A stretch of DNA of 64,000 nt from Pegea sp. RAD2-039 (GCA_034620365.1 JAQGEQ010000189.1:186001-250000), one strand, 5' to 3'. Counted from the first letter of the stretch, positions 49,197 through 60,489 are shown. The notes: generated by a model from the letters alone, not told the origin. A program made the numbers and translations.

Positions 49197-51119
49197 TCAT
49201 TCATACTCCACGAAAAATGCACTTTTAATTTTTTGTTTATTTCTATTAAATGTTCTTTTGATAATTTTGATTATAGCAACTTTTTTCTCCAAAGTAACTG
49301 CACACCTACTAAATAAAAAAACTGATATTAACTTTTGGTTAATAACAAAAAATTAAACGTAATAAACTTCATTTTTAATATAAAAAAATATTTATAAACT
49401 TAAAAAACAGTATAAAAATTATTCTCAAATAAATAATTTTACATAATAACTTACGTTTCTTCTTCTTGTTTTTTCATATGGCTAAAACAATAAGTATAAA
49501 TAGCAAATTCATATGCAGGGTCTAGGCCAACCATAATTGAATCATATAATTTTTTAGCTTGTTTCCAATAGAAATCAACTTTGCACAAAAGTGGCTGAAA
49601 ACATTTAAATTAATTAAACTATTTTGATTACAACATAAACCAAAAATTAAACTAATTAATAGTTAATAGCCAAAAATGTTTATCAAAACTTACTTTATGC
49701 TTTGCGCCATTCACTTTGCTGTTAGTTAATTTAATGTTGGTTATATTTTTTTCTCCATTTAATCGATTGAATTGAATCCAGTTATGCATCCCATTAACTA
49801 TTTCCAGGGTCGTATTAATGGAACCATAAAACACATGCTTAAAACTGAAATAATAAATTAACGCTTGAACTTAATTAATACAAATTTATTTACCTATGAC
49901 TTGTAGTTATATCTGGATATCGTTCAAACCAAATTTTTTTGATATAAGTCCTAACAGCATCGTGCCCACTTTCTAAAAACAAACTTTTTGATAAATTTGT
50001 CAAGAAGGAAACATAAAGGTAAGAATGTAAAGCACTTATTTGGTTGCCCAAAGTTTGCCGCAAGTAAACTTCCAGTTTTTTTCCAACTTTTGTTTTCAGG
50101 AATCTACCCATGAATTCGTCAATCAAATAATTTGTTGGTTGTTTGTTTTGATCATACGCCTTAAAAAGATTTTCAAAAGAATCAAGGAAATCTTTATCAT
50201 ATAATCTCTTCTTTAATTCAGTCCAAATATCTTCAGTTGGTCTATAAAGAAGTTCAAAAAAATTATTTTAGAAATTTTATTAGCAAATTTTATTTGTTTA
50301 AACTTTATTATTGTTTCAATAATAATAATTATGCATTCAAAGTTAGATAAATATTATTAAGATGATATCACTTAATAATTAATTTATATATTTCAATAAA
50401 CGTTAAAGAGGGTGCCTGAAGAGATCACCTCTCGGTAACACACATTCTCACAAATAATATCTATTAAGTTAGAAATATAGAAAGAAAAAGATGTGACACG
50501 TGACATTTCAGTAGTCCTCAAATCATGTAACCAATGATATTAGATAACTTAATAATAATAATATTATGGGCCTTCTTTGCTGTAAGCAAAAGAAGAAGTG
50601 AATGTCTAGTTGTTGCCAATGCAGCAGGATTCCACTCTCTACGCCATCTAGGTGTGCAGCGGAACAGAAGGACTGATGCAGCTGGCGTCGTAGGAGCTTC
50701 TGGAAAGACACTGAGTACAGCGACAAACTGCCTACGAGGCTCCAACTCCGGTTTTAAATTCGGAGTTTTGCATTTCTTAGAAGTGTTTTTATTAACCAGA
50801 CTAACAAGGCCCTTCTACCCGGGTTTCTTATAGACGTTTCCTTGTCGCAAATATGTGTCCGCCCGAGACTTGCGGGTCAGTTGGGCGTGTGACCAGTAAA
50901 CTACGGTGACAGACAACTTAATTAAATAACAAACCAGAAAACCACAAAAATGAAAAGTACTTACTTAGGATTGTTTATAAAATCTTTACAACTGTCCCAC
51001 TTATCTATAAATCGGGATTCTTTCCACAATTCTCCAGTGATTGGTAGTGGAACTGAATCTGACCAAGTCTGTTGAAAGGACACAAACTGAATGATTAAAA
51101 CAGCAAGAAATATCTTCAT
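49197..51119 (-). CDS. endou: EndoU/XendoU-family endoribonuclease, complete, 5 exons
   Basis: Exons in order: 50,965-51,119, 49,894-50,241, 49,694-49,844, 49,455-49,594 and 49,197-49,308, summing to 906 nt (301 aa plus stop), all with GT/AG borders. The start ATG opens a signal peptide (MKIFLAVLIIQFVSFQQTWS), so the enzyme is probably secreted. EndoU enzymes are metal-dependent RNases that cut at U. Family signatures seen: DEFMGRF, FKHVFYGS, GMHNWIQF, YEFAIYTYCF and a final RCAVTL...SAFFVEYE strand. The two catalytic His (FKH, MHN) and a Lys in WKQAKKLYDS align with the known triad. The two acidic residues that flank the first His in XendoU (E-H-V-F-x-G-E) are Lys and Ser here, so activity may be altered. 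Intron 1 holds a SINE-like insertion. Confidence 0.9.
50400..50935 (-). mobile_element. Long tRNA-derived SINE-like element in EndoU intron 1
   Basis: The only relatively GC-rich patch in the window. The minus-strand head (50,935 downward) is tRNA-like. A body of about 250 bp follows, then a run of ATT repeats at 50,550-50,572, then the tail GTGAGAATGTGTGTTACCGAG...GCACCCTC, shared with the short form at 28,226 and 62,690. Open frames of 67-99 codons on both strands are by-products of the GC content. It may be two nested elements. Confidence 0.6.
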
Positions 51120-51739
51120 TGTTTCCAACTGAACTTGAAAACCTAAATTTGGAACAGAAAAGTTATCAGGAAAGTTACTAATGATAATTACATATTATTT
51201 GATTCTAAAGGAAAATATTTTATATAAAATCATTAAATTTTTAACTTATTTTAACATAAATGAATTAACTAGTTTTTATCAAAAGAAAACCTTAACTTAA
51301 GTTAGAAGAACTTTGATTTAAAATAATTCTGTACCGAAGCTTTACGTTTATATATGTTAGGGAATCTATAAATAAAAGTTATTTAAAATCTTTGAATGAA
51401 GCTATTAAAAGAAGTGTATTTTAGGCCGTAAAGAAAACGGAAAGCTTTTGTTGAAAGCCTTTGATAGAAATAATTTAAATTGAAAGTTAATTTAAAACGA
51501 TGAAAATAAGATTCCGTTTATTAATTTCTTTATTATTCACTATGAAAAGATTCGTGAACAATTCTTCAATTTAAAATAAATTATAAATTTAACTCTTGAA
51601 AAAATAAAGAATAAAGCCACGTAATATTCATTTTAATCTCTTTCTATTATTAGCTCAAAAATTTCATAATGTTTTAGTCACTGATGAAATTTAAAATCAT
51701 TTTAAAGAAAAACTGAGTTTTATTTACAATATAAATTAG
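51120..51739. promoter_or_regulatory. Intergenic region between divergent EndoU and phosphatase exons
   Basis: Single-copy, AT-rich. It must contain the EndoU promoter. If the phosphatase exons belong to a gene, their 5' exons should lie here or have been lost; I cannot find them. No clear TATA box can be assigned. Confidence 0.35.
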
Positions 51740-52043
51740 AAGAATATCTGATGACAATAAACCATTTCGAGAAGAGTTCAGCGTGAGTCCGAAAGATGTA
51801 GATGACTCGAGATTAAATCTGATTAGTTTAGAGTTTACCAATAGGAAAAGGACTTCGAAGTCAAGGAGAGAAACCTCAAAACAAAGATAAGAATAGATAC
51901 ACAAATATCATTCCATGTAAGATACTTGTTGATGAGACTACATCATCTGATCTTCTTGATCTTCAGATGATCATTCTAGAGTTGTCCTCCCGAAATCAAC
52001 AAATACAAGTGAAAGTGATTATAAAAACGCATCTTTTGTGGAT
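51740..52043 (+). pseudogene. Receptor-type protein tyrosine phosphatase, three exons, truncated
   Basis: Exons 51,740-51,782 (ISDDNKPFREEFS), 51,832-51,916 (SLPIGKGLRSQGEKPQN, KNRYTNIIP) and 51,967-52,043 (YDHSRVVL, SDYKNASFVD), joined in frame through introns of 49 and 50 bp with GT/AG borders. This is the N-terminal edge of a PTP catalytic domain: the KNRYxNIxPYDHSRVxL and SDYxNASFxDG signatures. After the last donor the next exon (GY...ATQGP) and the catalytic HCSAGxGR are missing, because repeat DNA begins at about 52,090. K replaces the usual I in SDYINAS. A disrupted gene or captured fragment. Confidence 0.8.
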
Positions 52044-52099
52044 GTGAGTCTTTATCTTCATCTTTTTACTGACTGAGTTTCGAAGCAGTAGACGTAAAG

Positions 52100-52310
52100 T
52101 AGAGTTAAATCAGTTTACCTAAAATGTCGCCAAATAAAACCTCAGTTAGTAGTAGAAGAAGTTGTTGTATAGGGAGCCGATATTAGTAACCAAACCCTGA
52201 CTAGATTACCATCAACAAAACATTGATTGAAAAAATGTTTAAAACACTTCAGTCAGTTGTTGGAAGCAGTTAAAAGTTTTAACGTTGTGTGTAAAGGTAC
52301 AAATTGAAAA
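52100..52310 (+). pseudogene. MutS-homologue-like fragment
   Basis: Copy close to that at 36,198-36,422. It begins just after the phosphatase breakpoint. Confidence 0.3.
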
Positions 52311-52387
52311 CTACTAAATTTTGATTCAGCAAATAATCTTTGCTATCGAATTAAAGAAGAAATTTAGAATAATTATTGAAATAATTT

Positions 52388-52504
52388 GTTGAAACTTGTT
52401 CAACTCTAAAAATTAAATGTTCGAAATATTAGCAGAGTAATTTTACGCAGTTATTTTCCTTTATATAGATTTATATTAGTTTAGTGTTTGTGGTGTAAAT
52501 TTGC
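52388..52504 (+). repeat. Cassette C33
   Basis: Spacer containing AAATGTTCGAAATATTAG, similar to C23. The element reads ACGCAGTTATTTTCC. Confidence 0.75.
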
Positions 52505-52806
52505 TGATAAATTATTTCGTTATAAAAATATTTTCTGAATTGACTCCTTTTAGCGACTTTTTACATAAAAGTTTTTATTTAAATTATCTAAGTACTATTT
52601 TTTTTAGCAAATTTATGATTTAGTATAAATGGATAAGAGATAAGAAATTAGGAAGATGATGCAAGTTTGAGACTAGCGGTTAGAGAGTTTGACGATCAAA
52701 ATAACAAGAAGATAAAATTAAATTTGAATCTTTAAATCAAGATATATTCCTATTATTACGAAAGGCACTGTGAGAAGCAACACAAAAATATTGTGAAAAA
52801 AAGAAG

Positions 52807-52878
52807 CTCCCAGACCGGGAATCGAACCACGGCCGCGGGCGTTAGAGCCAAGAATCCTAACCACTAGACCACCTGGGA
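52807..52878 (-). tRNA. tRNA-Glu-like pseudogene with CTA anticodon
   Basis: The loop CTCTAAC would give anticodon CTA (reads UAG), but the anticodon stem has three mismatches and the T stem two, so it should not fold or work. It lies in the block shared with 12,818. Confidence 0.7.
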
Positions 52879-53316
52879 CTTGCTTTTACTATTTTTATTG
52901 AGAATTTAATCAACAAAATGTTCTAATTTAACTTAAAAATAAAAAAATTATGAAACGATGCTAAAAAAATTATTTAAAATTTTTGCGAATTTCAACTCAT
53001 TTCTAAAAAGTTACTTTAAAGTGTCAAAAAAGATTCAAAAAATCAACTTTTTAGAGATTAATTATTTCTATATAGAAATATAAATGCGAAGAAATCTCAG
53101 ATCAATACCTGTAAGATCTTGTTTATTATTTGTGAGGATAAAGCTGAACTACTAGACCATTATTACTCTTGTATCTTAGATTGAACATTTTCAATCTTAA
53201 AATAGATGAAAAGCTGTGTTGTTTGAACTACATATCAGAAGTGTATTTTACCGCATACGTAAATGTGTTGCAAAATTATTATAGTGCGTTTATTAATACT
53301 ATAAACATCTCTTGAT

Positions 53317-53412
53317 TTAAAGATTCAAATTTAATTGTATCTTCTTGTTATTTTGATCTTCAAACTCTCTAACCACTTGTCTCAAAGTTGCATCATTCTG
53401 ATATTTTCCCAT
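53317..53412 (-). CDS. Candidate 31-aa peptide in cassette body
   Basis: MGKYQNDATLRQVVREFEDQ then NNKKIQLNLNL and stop. Belongs to C34. Confidence 0.3.
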   Translation of the reverse strand: MGKYQNDATLRQVVREFEDQNNKKIQLNLNL

Positions 53413-53539
53413 CTCTTCAATTATATTAAATCATAAATTTGCAAAAAAAAATATATTTAGATAATTTAAATAAAAACTTTTATGTAAAAAGTAGCTAAAA
53501 GAAGTAATTAAAGAAAAATTTTTTGACGACAATTTATTA

Positions 53540-53665
53540 GCAAATTCAGACCACAAACACTAAACTACAAGAAATTTATATAAAAGAACAAATCAGCGTA
53601 CAATCGATTTTGAAATTTTTATTAGCGATATATATTTCAATTTTTGGAGTTGAACAAGTTTCAAC
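53540..53665 (-). repeat. Cassette C34
   Basis: Same spacer as C8. Confidence 0.75.
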
Positions 53666-54089
53666 GATCTAATTCAAGATTAAACATAAATTATCTTCCT
53701 TTATTTAGAAGAAAGGATTATTTGCTGAATCAACATTTAGTAGTTTTTAATTTGTACGTTTACACAACATTTAACAATCAAATAATATTTTCTTTAAATT
53801 TTAAATTTTTTAATAAAAATTAAAATTAGTTTGATTGATTTAACAAAAATTAAAGTTAAATAAAAAAGTTTGATCAATAAAATTGATTTTAAATATTTTA
53901 AGAAAAAAATTTTTTTTTCTATTCTATATAATAATTATTTAGATATTTCATAAAACCAGAAGAAATAAAGTAAACAGACAAATTGTCACTAAATATTGAT
54001 AACCAACTATCTAACATCCCTCTTATGACACATAATTCATCTTTCAAAAGACAGCTTTATGAAACATAATGAAAGTTAAAGTGATTTTT

Positions 54090-54356
54090 TTGATACACAC
54101 AGGAATTTGTTTATGGGGTTTTTGAAATCAATAATACAAAAAGAGATAGCAATAAAAGTAATAAATGACTATAACAAATATTAAAAAATTTTGTTTATAA
54201 AATACTGAGGTTATTGATCTGAAAATGAATTGTAGTTTATGTAAACTATTTGAAAATAATGATAGCGTATTAGATAATGTTGTCAATAATTTGTTCAAGC
54301 AAATCTGTATAAGTTGTCTAAATCTGTCTATCCTTAATTCACTGGAAAATATTTAA
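54090..54356 (+). pseudogene. Broken copy of the 91-aa CxxC ORF
   Basis: A 2-nt deletion after NDYNKY gives a stop. Downstream codons are otherwise well conserved with 43,540-43,682. Confidence 0.5.
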
Positions 54357-54399
54357 TTTTCAACACAAAAAAGAAACTCAGCAGTTTGTAAAAAATAAA

Positions 54400-54685
54400 T
54401 TTTGATTGTTCTAGAAGAGAATAGATTTTAGAATCAAATAATCCACCAAAGAAATTGAGATTTCTTTTAAAAGAAGAATGATTAACCTAAGACAAGAAAA
54501 TATACGTAGAAAAAATACAATCGATTTTCTCAATTTGCAAATAGAAACTTTCTTGTTATGAATTATTAAGCATGAAGATAATTATTTTTTGTTATTTTTT
54601 GCAATTGCTTCAGAAAACATCGCTTAGAGCAGGATACAACTTTAACAGGAAAGGTTTCTGGGATAAATCCTCATTTTGGCTCTTT
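54400..54685. other. AT-rich single-copy stretch
   Basis: No gene or repeat recognised. It probably belongs to the LRR gene remnant that follows. Confidence 0.4.
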
Positions 54686-55240
54686 TCATGATCCTCGTCT
54701 AGTTACTTGCACGATTGCTTTTCGTAATTCTGTAAAAATCTTGTCACCACACGAACGAGTCTCTTTTTCATCAACAAAACTAAATAATTTCAAGAGTACA
54801 GGTATCTTAGCAGATAACAAACTGTTCCTGTAAGCTACGTTATGGCTCATGTCATACAAAGATGTCATCATGATAGACTTGGACATGGATTGGCTGGTTG
54901 CCAAACTCGTATAAGGGATTTTTACAAGACTACACGATTTCAGAATCAATAAATTCAATATGCCGGGTGGCAAATATATTAGTTAATTAGAATAAGTAGT
55001 TAATCTTCGGTGCTCAAACATTTGATTTCATTGGAGAGATGCTTCAGTTTATTATTAGAAATATTAAATTGTTCAAGATTTATTGAACTGAAGAAACTGG
55101 GAAGGAACCACATTGTTGAACTACCTATATCTTGAATTACATTGTTATTAAGATACAAATATCTTACGGAAGTGTGTAATCCTGAATTAAAATTAAATTC
55201 GTCATTTGCTCATGTCATACAAAGATGGTACGTGCTTTGA
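54686..55240 (-). pseudogene. Leucine-rich-repeat protein fragment
   Basis: Minus strand, first part 55,240-55,015: VRYLYLNNNVIQDIG...INLEQFNISNNKLKHLSNEI. Second part 54,973-54,686: LPPGILNLLILKSCSLVKIP, then about 70 residues to a stop after VQVTRRGS. Between them (54,974-55,014) the frame is lost and no splice donor is visible, so the gene looks broken. LRR proteins bind other proteins; nothing more specific can be said. Confidence 0.6.
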
Positions 55241-55576
55241 CTTTAATCTTATTGATAAAAAGGTTTAACAAATCATCAACAAAATTTCTATATCTATAAA
55301 GCAGTTATACGAATTAAATTTGTAGTTATTGCAAATTGTAGGTTTTCCATAAAAGTAAATTGTTTATAATTAAATCCACTAAAACAACAAGAGTTATTAA
55401 CAAATTATAAGAAGGAAATACAATAAATAAGTACTTGAAGTAAAATATAAATAATTTTTTGAAAAGAATTAAAATCATCCACAAATACATCAATAAAATA
55501 ACTAAAAATCAAATAAAATATTCTAAAAAATATCTTTACTATTAACAATGATGAGATTTTAAGTTGCCAAAATAAA

Positions 55577-55648
55577 CTCCCCGTCGGGGAATCGAACCCC
55601 GGTCTCCCGCGTGACAGGCGGGGATACTCACCACTATACTAACGAGGA
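55577..55648 (-). tRNA. tRNA-Asp(GTC), intact
   Basis: A 72-nt cloverleaf, acceptor TCCTCGT/ACGGGGA paired throughout with one G-U pair, loop CTGTCAC, T loop TTCGATT, discriminator G. The best functional candidate among the tRNAs here. Confidence 0.92.
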
Positions 55649-55657
55649 CACAGAACA

Positions 55658-55731
55658 TGGCCAGTACGGGGATCGAATCCGCGACATTCGCGTTATTAGC
55701 ACGACGCTCTAACTAATTGAGCTAACCGGCC
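55658..55731 (-). tRNA. tRNA-Ile(AAT), nearly intact
   Basis: 74 nt, loop CTAATAA with U33 kept, acceptor GGCCGGT/ACTGGCC paired. The T stem has lost the 53-61 pair (A against C), and one of the two D-loop guanines is A. It may be weak. Confidence 0.85.
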
Positions 55732-55942
55732 AAGAAAGAACATCTCAAATTTGTTATTTATTCCAAATTTCTTTATTTTTATTTGAAACTTTTTCTCTCT
55801 AGGAAATTAAATAGAAAAGTAGAAATTGTTTTCTTGAATTCTCTGATTTTATTCAATTTAAGATATTTTTAAGTGACATAAATAAACAATTATTGGTTTA
55901 ATAATTACTTACTTTATATGAAATAGATAACTTTATATTATT

Positions 55943-56030
55943 AATAGCTACTCATATGAAATACAATTTTACGCTGATTTGTTCCTTTATATAAATTTCT
56001 ATTAGTTTAGTGTTTGCGGTATAAATTTGC
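55943..56030 (+). repeat. Cassette C35 (lacks the palindrome)
   Basis: Begins inside the C10/C30-type spacer. The block has GTGTTTGCGGT as in C10. A body follows to 56,360. Confidence 0.65.
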
Positions 56031-56401
56031 TAATAAATCATTTCGTTATAAAAATATTTTCTGAATTGACTCCTGTTAGCTACTTTTTACATAAAATTTT
56101 TTATTTAAATTATCTAAATACCATTTTTTTTTAGCAAATATTTGATTTAATATAAATAGTTAAGAGATTGGAAAATATCAGAATGATGCAACTTTGAGAA
56201 AAGCGGTTAGAGAGTTTGAAGATCTAAATAACATGAAGATAAAATTTTATTTGAATCTTTAAATCAAGAGATGTTTATAGTATTAAGAAGGACACTATAA
56301 TAATTTAGCAACACATTTACGTATGCGGTAAAATACACTTCTGATATGCAGTTCGAACAACACAACTTATTTTTATTTATTTTTTTGACGAAAATCTATT
56401 A

Positions 56402-56516
56402 GCAAATCTACACCACAAACACTAAACTAGTAGAAATTTTTATAGACTAAAAAATCTGCGTAGAGGTATTATTGAAGATATTTTCATTTAATTTTTGAGA
56501 TTGAACATGTTTCAAC
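56402..56516 (-). repeat. Cassette C36 (core without body)
   Basis: Same spacer as C4 and C31. One substitution in the palindrome loop. Confidence 0.75.
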
Positions 56517-57222
56517 AAACAAATTCAAGATTGAACCTAAATTATCTCTTTTTATTTTTAAGAAATGAATATTCCCTGAATAAATATTTAGCAGTTTTTA
56601 ATTTGTAAGTTTTTACACAACATTTAACAATAAAATAATGTTTCCTTTAAATTTTAAAATTTTTAATAAAAATTAAAATTAGTTTGATTGATTTAACAAC
56701 AAAGTTAAAGTTAAATAAAAAAGTAAGATCTGTAAAAATTTTTTCAAATGTTTGAAGTGAAAAAAAAGTAATTTGTATTCTATAGAATAACAATTTAGAT
56801 ATTTCATAAAAACAAACGAAATTAAGTTTAAGATCAAATTAATATTTACCAAAACTAGAATCACAAAATTATTGTTGGTTTCTCCGCAATCGGTTTCCTA
56901 AAAAGATAATTATCTTCCTAAATCAGATAGAAAGGTTTATTCGCTAAATCAACACTTTGTACTTTTAAATTTGTACTTTTTCACAGCATTTAACCTTTAA
57001 CAATAAATCAATATATTCTATTATATCAAAACTTCTAATAAAACTGAAAGTTAGTTTGATTAATTTAACAAAAAATTGAAGAAAAATAAAACAGTTTTAT
57101 CAGTAAAATTTATTTCAAATGTTTTAATTGAAAAAAAAAATATTTTGTGTATTTTTTGTATAACAATGTTGATATTTCATAAAAACAAAAGAAATTAAGT
57201 TTTGGATGAAAATAATCTTTAC

Positions 57223-57745
57223 CAAAACTGGATTCACAAAATTATTGCTGGTTTCTCTGCAATCTGTTTCCTAAAAAATATAATTTTAAGCTTTTTAATT
57301 ATTTTTGTTTCACGTCAAAAATTTTGATACAAATAAAAGTTTGATTTAATAAGTTTAGTAAAAATCGAAGTTAAATCTAAAAGTTTTAAATCTGAAAAAC
57401 TTATTTCAAATCATTTAAATGAATAAACTATTTTATCTTCTTGTGTATAAATATGACAATTTAGTAAGTTCTTGAAAAGATATTAAATGGTTTACTCTTT
57501 GTCTGAAAGCAATCAAACCAGTTTCAATCCAATCATCTTCTATATCCTACAAAATTGTATTAAATAATTACATCAGTAACTGGTATTTAATCTTTAATAA
57601 CTATATTTATACCACTCTTAATATTTAAATTTAATATGAATTTGTTTTTAGATAGACGAAGAAATAGAAATAATCATTTTTCACTTACTGTATCAGGTTC
57701 TGAAAATATCAAAGTGACTTCACTTTTCATTTCATTATTGTCAAT
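57223..57745 (-). CDS. Gene X: three ordered phase-0 micro-exons
   Basis: Exons 57,689-57,745 (57 bp, IDNNEMKSEVTLIFSEPDT), 57,496-57,546 (51 bp, DIEDDWIETGLIAFRQR) and 57,223-57,270 (48 bp, ETDCRETSNNFVNPVL). All are multiples of three in phase 0, with TTTTAG, TTTGTAG and TTTTTTAG acceptors and GTAAGT, GTAAAC and GTAAAG donors. Introns are 142 and 225 bp. If the second donor is skipped, that exon reads on to a stop at 57,433 (ISFQELTKLSYLYTRR). Single exons recur all over the window. Family unknown; acidic and short, perhaps an exported or micro-exon-type protein. Confidence 0.45.
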
Positions 57746-57939
57746 CTAAAATCATAAATAAATATATTGAATAAATTGTAAGAAGTAAAAATTATATCTA
57801 AAACAAAGGAACTAAGGTTTAGTATCAAATTAATAATTACCAAAACTGGGTTCACTAAATTATTGAAAAATACGAGGTAAAAACTGATATAAAACCAGAT
57901 TACAACAACATAATAAACAAAATAAATCTTTGATGAAAA

Positions 57940-58440
57940 AATAAATTATTAAAATGATGAAATAAAAACTCAATACTATCATCTTACTTCATAAAAAATT
58001 TGTTTGAAAAATTACTTAAATTAATTACTGAAACAATTTTTACTTTTTTTAAATGTAATTTAAATTCATATCTCAATATTAATTTTATATATACTTTCAT
58101 TTAACTTATAGATATTACAATTATATCTATTATATGTAATCTGACAATTTACTAATAAGCTTATTTAGTGATTCCTTGTTCTATTTGAAGACTTAATTGT
58201 AGTAGTTAGGTCGATTATTGAAATTTTTCACAACTTTAAACTAGATGATTTATCTTTTAGACAATATAATTTTTCAATGGAAAAATTTGTTTATTTTTTA
58301 TATATAATTAAGGCAAATTACATTTAATTAATGTTCAAAAATAAATAAAAGTAAAAATTTCTGTTTGAGTATTTGTAAGGTAGTTAAAAACTGAGTATCT
58401 GTTTATAATTTTTTATTAATTTTATAATGGAATCAAAAGT
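57940..58440 (-). repeat. Inverted partial copy of LR1
   Basis: Matches 600-1,060 in reverse. No gene. Confidence 0.7.
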
Positions 58441-58667
58441 TGTCAAGTTCAAGTCATGACATCATATTAACTAATAAAGATTACGATTTAAAAGCAAATT
58501 TAACCTATTATCATTAATCTTGTCTCTAATATTGAACATTTTCAATCTAAAAATAGATAAAAAGATGAGTTGTTTCAACTACACATCAGAAGTGTATTTT
58601 ACCGCATACGTAAATGTGATACTAAATTATTATAATGTACTTTTTAAAACTATAAAAATCTCATGAT

Positions 58668-58763
58668 TTAACGATTCAAATATAATTTTATCATCTTATT
58701 ATTTTGATCTTCAAACTCTCTAACAGCTTGTCTCAAAGTCGCTTCATTCTGATATTTTCCCAT
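58668..58763 (-). CDS. Candidate 31-aa peptide in cassette body
   Basis: MGKYQNEATLRQAVREFEDQ then NNKMIKLYLNR and stop. Belongs to C37. Confidence 0.3.
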   Translation of the reverse strand: MGKYQNEATLRQAVREFEDQNNKMIKLYLNR

Positions 58764-58919
58764 CTCTTCAATTAAGTAAAATCATATATATTCTGAAAAA
58801 ATTATATTTAGATGACTTAAATATAAACTTTTATGTAAAAACTAGTAAAAAGTAGCTAAGTAAAAAGTAGCTAACAGGAGTCAATTCAGAAAATTATTTT
58901 ATGACGGAATAATTTATTA

Positions 58920-59045
58920 GCAAATCTACACCACAAACACTAAACTACTAGAAATTTATATAAAGTGAAAAATCAGCGTAAAATTTAGAAATACTATAGA
59001 AAACCATTAAATACTTTTAAATTTTAGAGTTGAACAAGTTTCAAC
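58920..59045 (-). repeat. Cassette C37
   Basis: Spacer containing GTTTTCTATAGTATTTCT. Arm partner of C21. Confidence 0.8.
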
Positions 59046-59765
59046 GAACTAATTCAAGATTGAATAAAAATTATCTTCTTTTATTTAAAAGAAAGGATTA
59101 TTTGCTAAATCAATATTCAGTAGTTTTTAATTGGTACGTTTACACAACATTTAACAATCAAATAATGTTTCTTTTAAATTTTAAAATCGTTAGTAAAAGT
59201 GAAAATTAGTTTGATTGATTTAACAACAAAATTAAAATTAAATAAAATTGTAAGATCTGTTAATATTGTTTCAAATGTTTCAAGTGAAAAAAGTATTTCG
59301 TTTTATATATTAGATACATTTCATTTGTATCAAAATTTTTGACATGAAAGAAAATACAACATAAAAGCTTAAAATTAATTTTTCAGGAAACCGATTGCAG
59401 AGAAACCAACAATAATTTTGTAAATCCAGTTTTGGTAAATATTAATTTGATCCTAAACTTAATTTCGTTTGTTTTTATGAAATATCTAAATTGTTATTCT
59501 ATAGAATACAAAATACTTTTTTTTTCACTTGAAACATTTTATGAAATTTGTACAGATCTTACTTTTTTATTTAACTTTAATTTTGTTGTTAAATCAATCT
59601 AACTAATTTTAATTTTTATCAAAAATTTTAGAATTTAAACGAAATATTATTTTATTGTTAAATGTTGTGTAAAAACGTACAAATTAAAATCCAAATGTTG
59701 ATTCAACAAATAATCCTTTCTAGCAAATAAACAAAAATAATTTAGGTTTAATCTTGAATTAGTGA

Positions 59766-59884
59766 GTTGAAACTTGTTCAACTCCAAAATTTAAGAAAAT
59801 TTATATATTTATTGATCGCTTAAGTCGCTGACGTTTTACTTTATATAAATTTCTAGTAGTTTAGTGCTTGTAGTGTAAAATTGC
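59766..59884 (+). repeat. Cassette C38
   Basis: Spacer containing ATATATTTATTGATCGCT. The block reads GTGCTTGTAGTGTAAAA. Confidence 0.75.
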
Positions 59885-60055
59885 TAATAAATTAGTTGGT
59901 CAAAGGAAAATTTTCTGAATTTCTTTCAATTAGATACGTTTTTTTTAAAGTTTCTATTTAAGTCATCTAAATATCAAAAGACACAAATTAAAAACTAATA
60001 AATGTTTTATTTTAAACAGAAAAAGATACTTTTGATTTAATAATTGAAATAGTCT

Positions 60056-60172
60056 GTTGAAATGTATTCAACTCTAAACATAACAACACGTCCAAGTGAT
60101 GAAGACGCTTTTACGCTGATTTGTATCTTTATACAAATTTTTATTAGTTTAGTGTTTGTGGTGTAGAATTGC
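60056..60172 (+). repeat. Cassette C39
   Basis: The 40-nt spacer contains CGTCCAAGTGATGAAGAC. TATACAA replaces TATATAA. Confidence 0.75.
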
Positions 60173-60489
60173 TAATAAATTATTTCGTCAAAAAATATTT
60201 TCTGAATTGACTCCTGTTAGCTACTTTTGACTTTAAAGTTTTTATTTAAATAATCTAAATAAGATTTTTTAAGCAATTTTCTTACTTAATAAAATAGAAG
60301 AGATAGGAAAATATCAGAATGTGCAGCTTTGAGACAAGTGAATAGAGAGTTTGAAGATAAAATTTATATTATATTATAAATTATATTTGAATCTCTAAAT
60401 CGAGAGATGTTTATAATCTTAATAAAGCCACTAAACAAATCTAGCAACACATTTACGTATGCGGTAAAATTTTACTAGATTTAGCTTCC

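Noticed and set aside
50534-50833. 99-codon ORF and two overlapping minus-strand ORFs
   Set aside because: They fall inside the SINE-like element in the EndoU intron and are open only because it is GC-richer.
52807-52878. Amber-suppressor tRNA
   Set aside because: The CTA anticodon is there, but the anticodon and T stems are broken.
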